From positions 18,796-82,795 of the forward strand of contig JAGGUN010000019.1 in NCBI GenBank assembly GCA_021158465.1: a stretch of 64,000 bases of DNA. Reading direction: 5' to 3'. A program made the translations under genes and the position numbers. Below are positions 1 through 11,438 of the stretch, piece by piece. This DNA comes from a bacterium (GTDB lineage Bacteria; UBP14; UBA6098; 4484-93). The number at the start of each line of letters is the position of its first letter. Position 1 is the first letter of the stretch. The notes under the pieces are model-generated. The model worked only from the letters and a program-made list of their open reading frames with translations, was not told where the DNA came from and made no database searches.

Positions 1-2946
<2,946 letters not shown>

Positions 2947-2950
<4 letters not shown>

Positions 2951-3954
2951 TCCGTTGGCTTATCCTTCTTAGCGGATTCTTTTTCGAATCGCTCGTATGC
3001 CTTGATTATCTGCTGGACGAGTTCGTGTCGTGCGACATCCTTTTCTGTGAGGTAGACAAATGAGATTCCCTTGATACCTTTGAGTATTCTTGGTAGGCAG
3101 GCGAGCCCGGAATCTTCCTTGTTCTTCAGGTCAATCTGCGTTATGTCTCCGTTGACGACTGCTTTCGAGTTGAATCCGATCCTGGTGAGGAACATCTTCA
3201 TTTGGCGGATTGTTGTGTTCTGTGCCTCATCAAGTATGATGAATGAGTTGTTGAGCGTTCTTCCGCGCATATATGCGAGCGGTGCAACCTCGACGGTGTT
3301 GTTCTTCAGATACAGCTCCATTTTCCCCTTGGGGAACATTTCATACAATGCGTCGTACATCGGTCGCAGGTAAGGGTCGACCTTTTCCTTCATATCCCCA
3401 GGCAGGAATCCGAGTGACTCATCTGTCTCGACTGCCGGTCTGACGAGTATTATCCTGTCCACCTCGCGCTTCTTGAGTGCTCTTATTGCGCAAGCGACAG
3501 CGAGGTAGGTCTTGCCTGTTCCGGCGGGACCTATTGCTATAACGAGGTCGCTCTTTGACATTGCGCGAACATACTCTCTCTGCCCATCTGTTCTTGGGCG
3601 AATAGGTTTGCCGGAGGATGTTACTATTATTCTGTCGTCGAGGTTATCAAGGGGCTCGTTTTTCTGATACAACCTCAACGCATACTGAAAGGATTGATCA
3701 GAGAACTCACCTCCTCTCTGTATATGCTTGATGACGCTTTGAAGGAACTCCTTTGCGCTCTCGATTACATCTGATCTACCTTTTATGGTGAGTAGATCCC
3801 CTCTGGCGTTTATCTTGACACCGAATTCAGCTTCGATGCTCCTCAGGTTACTACCGGATGCGCCGTAGAGGACCCTTTTGTCGACTCCGGCTGTTGAGAC
3901 GGTTACCGAGCTTTCGTCTTCATCCCTCCTTTTGATTCTTGTCCTGACTGTCAT
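2947..3954 (-). CDS. phoH: PhoH-like ATPase with KH-type N-terminus
   Basis: Cytoplasmic P-loop ATPase of the PhoH/PhoL family, often linked to RNA metabolism; its true role is poorly known. The 335 residues contain an N-terminal KH-like RNA-binding part (about residues 25-95). This is followed by the PhoH domain with Walker A GPAGTGKT and Walker B FIILDEAQN. The second helicase-like motif region VNGDITQIDL is also present. In many bacteria phoL lies just before ybeY; here ybeY is about 24 kb away and phoH instead sits inside the hrcA-grpE operon. The start lies 35 bases inside grpE, in another frame, which suggests translational coupling. Confidence 0.93.
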
Positions 3955-4465
3955 CCTTTTTGTTCTCCTCTTTTTTCTTTGCTCCGACCACTACAAGAGC
4001 AGGCCTTATGACATTATTCCCTTGCTTGTAACCTTTCTTAAAGACCTTTGCAATCTTTCCCTCGTCGCATCCGCTATCTGTGGCGATAGCGTGGTGGAGT
4101 TCTGGGTCGAATGTGTGGTTCTTTTCGCAGTACTCCTCGATATTCTCTCGAGCGAGGATATTCTTCATATTCCTTTGGATGAGGGATAGCCCTTGCTTTA
4201 CATCATTCTTTGTTGCCGTATCCGCGTGTTCCAGCACATTATCCAGGTCATCTTTCAGTTCGATCAAGGTCAGTAGGAACTGCTGCTTGGTGGTGTTTTT
4301 TATGTCGGAGATTCTCCTTTCTTCTCGCTTCTTGTAATTCTCGAACTCTGCCCCAAGTCGGAGGTATTTATCCATCAGTTCGGCATTTTCTTCCTTTAGT
4401 TTTTTGATTTCGTTTTCAAGCTCCTTCATCTTTTCTTTATATGTGATGGACTTTTTTCTTGGCAT
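3920..4465 (-). CDS. grpE: GrpE nucleotide exchange factor
   Basis: GrpE releases ADP from DnaK in the Hsp70 cycle. The 181-residue protein has the expected charged N-terminal coiled coil (about residues 8-60), and the signature region around EFENYKKREERR. The C-terminal beta domain follows with TFDPELHHAI and KGYKQGNNVIRPALVVV. A lysine-rich tail follows. The ATG is preceded by AAAGGAGG at seven bases. It follows hrcA by 14 bases, the classic pairing, but dnaK and dnaJ do not follow; phoH overlaps its end instead. Confidence 0.96.
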   Translation of the reverse strand: MPRKKSITYKEKMKELENEIKKLKEENAELMDKYLRLGAEFENYKKREERRISDIKNTTKQQFLLTLIELKDDLDNVLEHADTATKNDVKQGLSLIQRNMKNILARENIEEYCEKNHTFDPELHHAIATDSGCDEGKIAKVFKKGYKQGNNVIRPALVVVGAKKKEENKKDDSQDKNQKEG

Positions 4466-4479
4466 TCCTTAGCCTCCTT

Positions 4480-5496
4480 TCATTGGAACAGGTTGCCGAG
4501 CAGTTCGCCTGTATACTTGATGAGAGGTATGACCCTTCGGTAATCCATGCGGACGGTGCCTATGATACTTACGACTCCATACTCCTTATTTTTTTGTCCT
4601 TTGAAATGTTTTCTGATGACACTCATTGAATCGGATATTCCGCATCCGATCTCGGCAACGATTTCGCCTCTCGGATGGTCGGAAAGAGCCAGCTCTGCGA
4701 GTTTGTCCCGTGTTTCGATGAGGGATAAGAGCCTTCTTATCCTATCGGGCTTTTTGAACTCCGGCTTGGTGAGTAGGTTCTCGGCGCCTTTTATATAGAT
4801 ATTCTCACTGCTTATTGCTTTCCTTTTTGGTAGCATCCTTCCGACGGTCCGACAGAACCGCCTTTCAAGGAGGCTTATGTCCTCGAAGCGGGTCAGGAGA
4901 CAGTTTTTGAGCTTGTGCAGAGGAACACCGAAGAGCCTTTCGTTCAGTATATTCACAAGTAGTCTTAGTGTTCCATCTGAAGGCTCGGTTTCCATCTTGA
5001 GTATGTATTGGTTGACCGAGCTGTTGTCGGCTATCAGGAGAAGAAGCACCTTTTTACTACTCAGCTTGAAGAGCTCAATTCGATGTAGCTTAGCGCTGTT
5101 TTCCAGAGGAGCTGCTACGAGTGCTATCTGGTTGGAGAGGGTTGCCAGGAGCTCTGTTGTCCCATCCAGCAGTTGGCTGACCGATGTTAGATGGCGGAAC
5201 ACAGCATTACGAATCTGCCTCTTTTCGTTTTCGGTCAGATACAGGGGGCGAAACAGATACCGAACATAGTATCTGTATCCGAGGTTCGTTGGGTGCTTAC
5301 CAGTGTAGGGGTTGTCGGTTGTCAAGAACCCTTTATCCTGCAGGGAGCGCATTATGTTCCTCATACTCGAGGGTGAGAGAGCGAGTCCCGTTGACCGTAT
5401 TGTTCGCTGAGAGGTTACCTGTGGAGCTCCAGTTACCGACTCACGGACTATCCCGCTTAATACTATCTCTTCCTTGCGTGTGAGGGTTCTTTCCAT
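4480..5496 (-). CDS. hrcA: Heat-inducible transcription repressor HrcA
   Basis: HrcA represses class I heat-shock operons by binding CIRCE elements. The 338-residue sequence has the N-terminal winged helix with SPSSMRNIMRSLQDKGFL, then TGKHPTNLGYRYYV. GAENLLTKPEF and the C-terminal MDYRRVIPLIKYT, all HrcA hallmarks, also follow. The start at 5496 sits only about 6 bases after a predicted transcription start and has no ribosome-binding site, so the message may be nearly leaderless. No CIRCE inverted repeat (TTAGCACTC-N9-GAGTGCTAA) is visible upstream. Instead a perfect 14-base palindrome lies just upstream of the promoter. Leads the operon hrcA-grpE-phoH-apbE-ligA. Confidence 0.94.
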   Translation of the reverse strand: MERTLTRKEEIVLSGIVRESVTGAPQVTSQRTIRSTGLALSPSSMRNIMRSLQDKGFLTTDNPYTGKHPTNLGYRYYVRYLFRPLYLTENEKRQIRNAVFRHLTSVSQLLDGTTELLATLSNQIALVAAPLENSAKLHRIELFKLSSKKVLLLLIADNSSVNQYILKMETEPSDGTLRLLVNILNERLFGVPLHKLKNCLLTRFEDISLLERRFCRTVGRMLPKRKAISSENIYIKGAENLLTKPEFKKPDRIRRLLSLIETRDKLAELALSDHPRGEIVAEIGCGISDSMSVIRKHFKGQKNKEYGVVSIIGTVRMDYRRVIPLIKYTGELLGNLFQ

Positions 5497-5508
5497 AATC
5501 TAAATATT

Positions 5509-5537
5509 AAAATACAATTTTTCTTCTGGTTTGTCAA
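5509..5537 (-). promoter_or_regulatory. Sigma70-type promoter of hrcA
   Basis: Reading the minus strand, TTGACA (5537-5532), a 17-base spacer and TATTTT (5514-5509) stand directly before hrcA. The predicted transcription start near 5502 leaves a leader of about six bases. Confidence 0.6.
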
Positions 5538-5543
5538 CATCAG

Positions 5544-5557
5544 AAGGGTTAACCCTT
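5544..5557. repeat. Perfect 14-bp palindrome upstream of the hrcA promoter
   Basis: AAGGGTTAACCCTT is its own reverse complement. It spans the stop codon of the upstream signalling gene and lies six bases before the hrcA -35 box. It could be an operator, given that CIRCE is absent, but nothing proves this. Confidence 0.4.
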
Positions 5558-7258
5558 ATTGGTAAGAATGTTTTCAATCTGTGATGCAAGTTCATCCGTG
5601 TTGAACGGCTTCTTCTTGAAGATAACCTGTTCTTTCTTTAGTCCCTCACGGATACTCTTCTTGACTACATGGTCTGGGTCATACCCGTATGCGGACATCA
5701 TCATAACGGTGGTGTCAGGGTAGTTTTCTTTTACAAATTTGAACAGTTCGTACCCGTTCATTTTTGGCATCTTGATGTCTGTTATAACGAGGTCGAACGG
5801 TTCACTTTGGAGGAGTTTCTTAGCTTCTTCGCCGTCGGATGCCATCTTTACTGAGTATCCTCTCATGGAGAGGAACTCGGCTATTCCCTCGCGGATGCTC
5901 TCTTCATCGTCGACGACGAGAAGTTTTGCTTTAGTTCTCTTTTTTCTCGGGGCGGATGGTGTAAGAGGAATCAGCTCCTCGGCGCTGAACCAGTTTGGTA
6001 TCTCGACCATATGAAGACCGCCCGTGTATTCCTCTATATCTATCTCCTCGGGTAGATTGGCAAGCCACTCGGTATATCGGTTTATCTCGTTTATTGCCCT
6101 CCTGATTCGGTTGAGGATAAAGATGAGGCTTCTCCGTTTGCCGATGTCCAGTTTCTCCACAAACTGTTGCAGAAGCTCTTGGTTAACCGCTATTCCTTCT
6201 AATTGATTCTTTATGTGATGGCTTGTTCCGATGGCGAGCTCTCTTATTGCGGCTCGACGTTCCATCTTCTTCTTCTCGCGTAGATCCTTGCTGACCCCGA
6301 CTGTTCCTATCTCTGTTTTTATATCGTCGTAGAGGATCGAGGCAGAGAGGAGTATCGGCACCTTCAATCCGCCTTTTCCGACAGCGACTGTCTCGTAGTT
6401 GCGGATGCTTCCACCCTTCTGGCGCATCATACGCATTACCTTCCGGGCTTCCTCCGTACTTTCGTACAGAACGGTCACATCCTTGCCGACTATTTCATCC
6501 TTGGTGTATCCGAGGATCTCCTCAGCACCCCGATTGAATATTGCTATCTTCCCTTTTGCGTTTGTTGCCACGATGATATCGCCTGAGCTTTCTATTAGCC
6601 CTTCGAGGTATCTCTTCTGGCGCTCAATCTCACAGCGTAGCTCCTCCCGCTCAATGCTGTTTGCTGCTTCTCTTGCAAACAGCTCAAGCAGATTCAGCGA
6701 GTGGCTGGTGGGGATCTTTCCATCAAACGGCTCGTCAACAGAGATTACTCCAATTATTTTTCCATGGCTATTGGAGAGCGGGATGAAGAGCATATCGTCT
6801 GGATGCCAGTCACCTTGAGGCAAGGGATGTGAATGCCCTTTTATCCCTTCTATCTTCTGGGACACAGGGGAGGTATGGGGGATGAAATAGGAGTTCCCGA
6901 CGCGGTATTTCTCAGAGAATATCTCTTTCCAGACAGAAGGGGGAATTGGTTTCTGCTTTTTATGACGAGCGATCTCTTCTTGAGTTAGCCCTGCATATGC
7001 AACGCCTATCCTGCGGTATCGCTTGCCGAAGCGTGATATTATCGCTCTGCGGAACATTTTGGATTTCACTATTCCGTTGGCGATGTGTTGCAACTGCTCG
7101 GCAGTGTTGCTTGAGCTTTGGATTAAGGCTGTCGTTGAAAAGAGCGTCAATATCTGATGAATACGGCGCTTGTGCTTTTCCTCCCATCGGTGGCACGCCT
7201 GTTTGTAGAACTCAAGCTCCTCTTGGAGCTGGCTTTTTTCGCTTTCCTTATTGCTCAT
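5549..7258 (-). CDS. GAF-PAS-(H-box)-receiver signalling protein lacking a kinase ATPase domain
   Basis: Cytoplasmic signalling protein of about 570 residues. Order: short coiled coil, GAF-like domain (about 45-210), PAS domain (about 220-335, with NRGAEEILGYTKDEIVGKD), a DHp-like helical pair carrying the H-box IGTSHHIKNQLEG (His near 348), then a receiver domain (about 446-565) with LLVVDDEES, phosphoacceptor Asp in VITDIKMP and the conserved Lys in KKKPFN. A normal hybrid kinase would have an HATPase_c domain between DHp and receiver. None of its N, G1 or G2 boxes is present and the gap is only about 50 residues. It may be a phosphotransfer or adaptor protein acting with a separate kinase. 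The first ATG is at 7258; an in-frame TTG at 7267 is possible. Monocistronic, upstream of hrcA. Confidence 0.85.
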   Translation of the reverse strand: MSNKESEKSQLQEELEFYKQACHRWEEKHKRRIHQILTLFSTTALIQSSSNTAEQLQHIANGIVKSKMFRRAIISRFGKRYRRIGVAYAGLTQEEIARHKKQKPIPPSVWKEIFSEKYRVGNSYFIPHTSPVSQKIEGIKGHSHPLPQGDWHPDDMLFIPLSNSHGKIIGVISVDEPFDGKIPTSHSLNLLELFAREAANSIEREELRCEIERQKRYLEGLIESSGDIIVATNAKGKIAIFNRGAEEILGYTKDEIVGKDVTVLYESTEEARKVMRMMRQKGGSIRNYETVAVGKGGLKVPILLSASILYDDIKTEIGTVGVSKDLREKKKMERRAAIRELAIGTSHHIKNQLEGIAVNQELLQQFVEKLDIGKRRSLIFILNRIRRAINEINRYTEWLANLPEEIDIEEYTGGLHMVEIPNWFSAEELIPLTPSAPRKKRTKAKLLVVDDEESIREGIAEFLSMRGYSVKMASDGEEAKKLLQSEPFDLVITDIKMPKMNGYELFKFVKENYPDTTVMMMSAYGYDPDHVVKKSIREGLKKEQVIFKKKPFNTDELASQIENILTNKG

Positions 7259-7273
7259 AGGTATCAAGAATAA

Positions 7274-7301
7274 AATATATACCTTAACTTTGCTATTGCA
7301 A
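7274..7301 (-). promoter_or_regulatory. Promoter of the GAF-PAS-receiver gene
   Basis: Minus strand TTGCAA (7301-7296), 16-base spacer, TATATT (7279-7274). The -35 hexamer TTGCAA is self-complementary and is also the -35 of the divergent ABC promoter. The predicted start is about 9 bases before the ATG at 7258. Confidence 0.55.
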
Positions 7302-7323
7302 CAGAATTTTCTTCTGTTATCTT
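7296..7323 (+). promoter_or_regulatory. Promoter of the double ABC ATPase gene, possibly leaderless
   Basis: TTGCAA (7296-7301), 16-base spacer, TATCTT (7318-7323). The ATG at 7330 begins six bases after the -10 box, so transcription would start at or next to the A of the start codon. The spacer holds the inverted repeat ACAGAA-N5-TTCTGT. Confidence 0.5.
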
Positions 7324-7329
7324 TTAGCG

Positions 7330-8856
7330 ATGGTAGAGATAGAGAATCTTTCGTTTGCTTATAGGGAGAGGACGGTTCTTGAGGGAGTAAGTGCCAGCTT
7401 TTCTGGTGAGAGGGTCTTGATAACAGGAAAGAACGGTTCAGGTAAGACAGCTCTCCTTCTTGTTATTGCTGGCATTTTGCCGCCGAGGCTTGGACGGGTT
7501 ATAGTCAACGGTATAGATGCAAGCCTTGAGGAGATACACAGGGAGGTTGGCTTTATCTTTCAGAACCCTGAGGACCAGTTATTTGCCCCTACCGTGGAGC
7601 GGGAGGTTGCTTTTGCGCTTGAGAATTTCTCGTTTCCGCCGGATGAGATGAGAAAAAGGATTGACCTTACCCTAAGGTGGCTATGCATAGAGCACCTGAG
7701 AAACCGTTCTCCAGATGAGCTTTCAGGTGGAGAGAAACAGCTTGTTGCGCTTGCGTCGGTGCTTGCATATTCACCAGGGGTCTTGCTACTCGATGAGCCT
7801 GAGGCATTTCTTGACTGGGAAGCGAGGAAGAGGTTTCGCAGGTACCTGGATTATATTTTAAGGGATAACTGTATGCAAATACTTGAGATAACTCTCAGTT
7901 TGTGTGATATTTCTCAAAGCGATGATGTATTTTTCGTTGTAAATAAGAATATTAAGCCCTTGAAGAATCCAGAAATGCTTCTCTCATCGGGTTCTGTTGA
8001 CTGGATGCTATTTCGCCTTGAGAGTGAGTTTGGAGGGGAGTTTCCGCAAAGCTTCAGGTTAAAACCTGCAGTGTCGAAGGTGTGGAAGGGAAGGCGTCTT
8101 GTTCTGCTTGATAGGGTGCGGTATCGCAGGGAATCTGGGTTTTTGCTCGAGATAGATAAGTTTGAGCTGTTTGCAGGTGAAACGGTCGGGGTAATCGGTA
8201 GGAATGGTTCTGGTAAGAGCACACTTGCGCAGATTATTGCGGCTGTTCTGAAGCCACAGTCCGGGAGGGTGGAGATTGCTGGAAGATGTGGAATGCTGTT
8301 TCAGTTCTCTGAGATGAACCTATTCGAGGAGGATGTTCTCTCCGAGGTATCGTTCGGACCTCGGAATGTTGGATTACCTGACCCTGAGGCGATTGCCAGA
8401 AGGGTTCTCTCTGGTGTGGGGATGGGGGAGGATTACTACACGAGACAGCCTGTGCTTTTATCTGGTGGTGAGAAGAGGAAGGTTGCGCTTGCCTCTGTTC
8501 TTGCACTTGAGCCGGATATTTTAATCCTTGATGAGCCGACATCGGGTTTGGACTTCGACGGTAGGTATGAGTTAGAGCAGATTCTTGCGAAGCAGAAGGG
8601 AAAGGGGGTAATTCTCATATCGCATGACCTTGACTTCATTCTGAGAAACTCCGAGAGGTTACTACTTCTGGATGATGGCAAGGTTGTTTTCTATGGTGAC
8701 ACGGCGGAGCTGTGCTCCGACACGGAGCTCATTGAGAGGTTCGGACTTCCCGTTCCGGTCTCTGCACGGCTCGAGGCGTGGGCTTTCGAGAAGGGTATAA
8801 TTGACAGCTTCGGTAGTTTCGATGTCAGAAAGATTTACAACCGTTTTTACCCTTGA
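7330..8856 (+). CDS. Fused double ABC ATPase of the ECF (CbiO/EcfA) transporter type
   Basis: Energises uptake through an energy-coupling-factor transporter, normally with a T protein (EcfT) and substrate-binding S proteins. The 508 residues contain two nucleotide-binding domains. The first (1-225) has Walker A GKNGSGKT, the Q-loop FIFQNPEDQLFAP typical of ECF ATPases, signature LSGGE and Walker B LLLDEP. The second (about 255-480) has GRNGSGKS, LSGGE, LILDEPTSGLD and switch His in ISHDLD. In the first domain the switch His appears replaced (ITLSL where ITHD is expected), so the two ATP sites may be unequal. No EcfT or S gene adjoins, so the substrate is unknown. No ribosome-binding site precedes the ATG. 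Confidence 0.85.
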   Translation: MVEIENLSFAYRERTVLEGVSASFSGERVLITGKNGSGKTALLLVIAGILPPRLGRVIVNGIDASLEEIHREVGFIFQNPEDQLFAPTVEREVAFALENFSFPPDEMRKRIDLTLRWLCIEHLRNRSPDELSGGEKQLVALASVLAYSPGVLLLDEPEAFLDWEARKRFRRYLDYILRDNCMQILEITLSLCDISQSDDVFFVVNKNIKPLKNPEMLLSSGSVDWMLFRLESEFGGEFPQSFRLKPAVSKVWKGRRLVLLDRVRYRRESGFLLEIDKFELFAGETVGVIGRNGSGKSTLAQIIAAVLKPQSGRVEIAGRCGMLFQFSEMNLFEEDVLSEVSFGPRNVGLPDPEAIARRVLSGVGMGEDYYTRQPVLLSGGEKRKVALASVLALEPDILILDEPTSGLDFDGRYELEQILAKQKGKGVILISHDLDFILRNSERLLLLDDGKVVFYGDTAELCSDTELIERFGLPVPVSARLEAWAFEKGIIDSFGSFDVRKIYNRFYP

Positions 8857-8880
8857 AATGTGAAAAAATGGTTGTATATT
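8853..8880 (+). promoter_or_regulatory. Promoter of the secreted-protein operon
   Basis: TTGAAA (8853-8858), 16-base spacer, TATATT (8875-8880). The predicted start near 8887 gives a leader of about 20 bases that contains the GGAGG (8896-8900) of the GTG-started gene at 8907. Confidence 0.65.
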
Positions 8881-8906
8881 GAAAGGCTAAAAACTGGAGG
8901 ATAGGA

Positions 8907-11417
8907 GTGAGAAGGGTTCTTGTCCTTATTTTTCTGCTTATACCTTTCGTTGTTTCTGCCGATGAGTTCACGCTTGTTGGTGAGCTTGGTGGCTTTCTCA
9001 ACTGTTTTCGTGTTGAGGTATCTGGCGGTTGCGCTTATCTTCTTGACGGGAGGGAGCTGATCGTTATCGATGTATCCGAGCCGACGGAGCCATATGTGGC
9101 AGGCAGAGCAGCTCTTCCTGGTTATGGGCTTGGAATTGATATAGAAGGAGATTATGCTTATGTGACCGCAGGGACAGATATATGTGCTGTCGACATATCT
9201 GATCCGACCTCTCCGGTGGTTGTGACGACCTTTCCGGTAACAAACTATTCCTATGACCTGAAGGTTGAAGATGGGTGGGTGTATCTTGCGAACCTTTCTC
9301 GGATACTTGTTTTGAGGCTGGTCACGCCGACAGGCTTTGAGGTGAGGGAGAGTTATTCGCCGGCGAGCGCATCGGTGAAATCTATTGATGTAGCGGCTGG
9401 AGTTGCCTATGTTGGTGCGGAGACCAACGGGTTCTATACGGTTGACATATCCGATACGCTTCTTCTTCGCCCGCTGGGTCACACGGATACCCCTGGATGG
9501 TGTCAGGGTATTGAGGTGCAGGGTGATTATGCATACATTGCGGATGCTGCTGTTGTCGGAGTGCCTGACACAGCCTCCGTCCAGATTGTAGATATATCTG
9601 ACCCGAGGAGTCCGAGTATAGTCGGGTGTTATCTTTCTGCTGGGGGGAACTGTTTCAATGTTTTCCCTGCGAGGAATATTCTCTTCATTGCCGACGGGAA
9701 CGGCGGAATAAAACTGCTTGATATCTTGGACCCTACATCGCCTGAGCTTGTACTCGGCGAGCCGACTGATGTCAGTGTTAAGGATGTTTTCTATCTGGAT
9801 GGGCATCTTTATGCTGTTGGTGGGGACAGGCTCCTCGTGTATTATACGGATGTTGTGGACACCGTAGGGGGAACGCATGATACAACGCCTCCGACAGCCA
9901 GGTTTATACATCCTGACCAATATGCTGTGACATCCTGTAGAGACCAGAGCATATCCTTGATCGCCGGAGATGACACGGAGGTCGATTACTCATCGATTAT
10001 CCTTCGAGTGAACAGTGTGGATTATACGGTTGACAGCAGCGGACTGTTCGTTGCTGGTGACACGATACATTTTGAGCCGCCCGATGGTTTTTACCTGCAC
10101 AATGACACGGTTCTGGTTCTGCTTACATCCCTTTCCGACACCGCTGGGAATTCGATGGAAGGACTTCCACTTGAACTTATATTCTACACGGATTTTGAGC
10201 CACCGGAGTTCTACAATCCTGTACCTGAGCCTTCCTCCGTCGTCTCGGATACGATGCTAACTGTAAGCCTGAATATCGATGATATTCCAGCAGGTGTGAA
10301 TCCGACATCACTTTCTATGAGCCTGAACGGTGAGATACTTTCGTATGGGGATCTTACATGGGATGGTGGAAGGGTAAGCTATGAATGCTCCTTTTCTCCT
10401 GGAGACAGTGTTGAGGTTTGCTTGCTTCGGGCAGCGGACAATGCGAGATACTGCGGCTCAAATATGTTCGTAGGACCTCCTTATTGTTGGAGTTTCTTTA
10501 TATATGAATCTCCGGCAATCGAGGCAAGATTTGTATCACCGATAGATGGTGCAAGCCTCTCTTGGTCCCGCCCAGATTGTAAGATGTACCTCCATTCCGA
10601 GCGTGGAATCGATCCGATGTCTATAATGTTCGAGGCAGAGGGGGATACTTATACGATAGATAGCCCTGAACTCGACTTTGCTGATGATACCCTCTATTTC
10701 AGTGCTCCGTTTCTGACCGAACACGGGAGAGAATATAGCTATTCTCTCCTGTCGGTGGAGAGTATATCTGGGGAGGATAGGTTGGAGACGCCTGTTAGTA
10801 TAACATTCTTTGGCGACCTGGAGCCGCCGGATGTTATTTCAACGATACCAGAGAACGGAGAGACGGTCCACACGAGAACGCCAGAGATTGCCTTTGAGGT
10901 TGTCGACGAGCCAGCAGGGGTTAACCCTTATGTTCTCAGGATAGATGTCAACGGGACAGCGTATCGTTATCCTGCGGAAGTCGACTGGGATGGAGAGTAT
11001 GCGAGGGTTGCTGTGCCTGTTGAGTTCTCCGACCCGGACACTGTCGAGGTATGTCTTGCATCCTGTGGAGATAGGGTGACATTTGGCTCACCAAATATGC
11101 TTGTGCCACCGTACTGCTTCATATTCTATGTCTCTGTCTCAGGGATAGAAGAAGGGTATCCGAGCGGTTTTTCGCTTTTGGCTTATCCTGTGCCGTTCAA
11201 CTCCTCCGTTGAGATTCAGCTAAACCTGGATGGCGCTGTCGATGGTAAGTTGTGTATTTTCAATCAAAAAGGTCAATTACTTGAAGTTTTACAGGAAGGA
11301 ATAATTACATCTGGCAAGTATATTTGGGATGCGAGAGGATTTCCTTCTGGTGTATATTTCTGTCGGCTTATATCGGACAGGTATAACGATTGTGTGAAGG
11401 TAGTTCTTTTGAAGTAA
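8907..11417 (+). CDS. Secreted LVIVD beta-propeller / Ig-like repeat protein with C-terminal sorting module
   Basis: Exported surface or secreted protein of 836 residues; no enzyme activity is evident. It starts with a signal peptide (about 1-18, ending VVSADE). About seven LVIVD-type beta-propeller repeats (25-320, e.g. VIDVSEPTEP, VDISDPTSP, VDISDPRSP) follow. Tandem Ig-like modules come next (330-740), two of which share the DEPAGVNP/DIPAGVNP core. The C-terminus (about 755-836) is a type-IX/FlgD-like sorting domain: YPVPFNSS ... SGVYFCRL ... VVLLK. The GTG start at 8907 is fixed by GGAGG seven bases upstream. First gene of a run with the metalloprotease and subtilase that follow, so it may be an attachment or structural partner of that system. 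Confidence 0.85.
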   Translation: MRRVLVLIFLLIPFVVSADEFTLVGELGGFLNCFRVEVSGGCAYLLDGRELIVIDVSEPTEPYVAGRAALPGYGLGIDIEGDYAYVTAGTDICAVDISDPTSPVVVTTFPVTNYSYDLKVEDGWVYLANLSRILVLRLVTPTGFEVRESYSPASASVKSIDVAAGVAYVGAETNGFYTVDISDTLLLRPLGHTDTPGWCQGIEVQGDYAYIADAAVVGVPDTASVQIVDISDPRSPSIVGCYLSAGGNCFNVFPARNILFIADGNGGIKLLDILDPTSPELVLGEPTDVSVKDVFYLDGHLYAVGGDRLLVYYTDVVDTVGGTHDTTPPTARFIHPDQYAVTSCRDQSISLIAGDDTEVDYSSIILRVNSVDYTVDSSGLFVAGDTIHFEPPDGFYLHNDTVLVLLTSLSDTAGNSMEGLPLELIFYTDFEPPEFYNPVPEPSSVVSDTMLTVSLNIDDIPAGVNPTSLSMSLNGEILSYGDLTWDGGRVSYECSFSPGDSVEVCLLRAADNARYCGSNMFVGPPYCWSFFIYESPAIEARFVSPIDGASLSWSRPDCKMYLHSERGIDPMSIMFEAEGDTYTIDSPELDFADDTLYFSAPFLTEHGREYSYSLLSVESISGEDRLETPVSITFFGDLEPPDVISTIPENGETVHTRTPEIAFEVVDEPAGVNPYVLRIDVNGTAYRYPAEVDWDGEYARVAVPVEFSDPDTVEVCLASCGDRVTFGSPNMLVPPYCFIFYVSVSGIEEGYPSGFSLLAYPVPFNSSVEIQLNLDGAVDGKLCIFNQKGQLLEVLQEGIITSGKYIWDARGFPSGVYFCRLISDRYNDCVKVVLLK

Positions 11418-11438
11418 ATTCAAGGCAGGGGGTAGATA

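Noticed and set aside
5497..5560. CIRCE operator before hrcA
   Set aside because: No TTAGCACTC-N9-GAGTGCTAA or near match was found.
8847..9920. 357-codon open frame on the minus strand
   Set aside because: It lies wholly antisense to the LVIVD protein, is full of Arg/His/Ile of antisense character and has no ribosome-binding site or family motif.
10917..10930. Second copy of a GGGTTAACCCTT palindrome
   Set aside because: Inside the coding sequence of the LVIVD protein; most likely chance.
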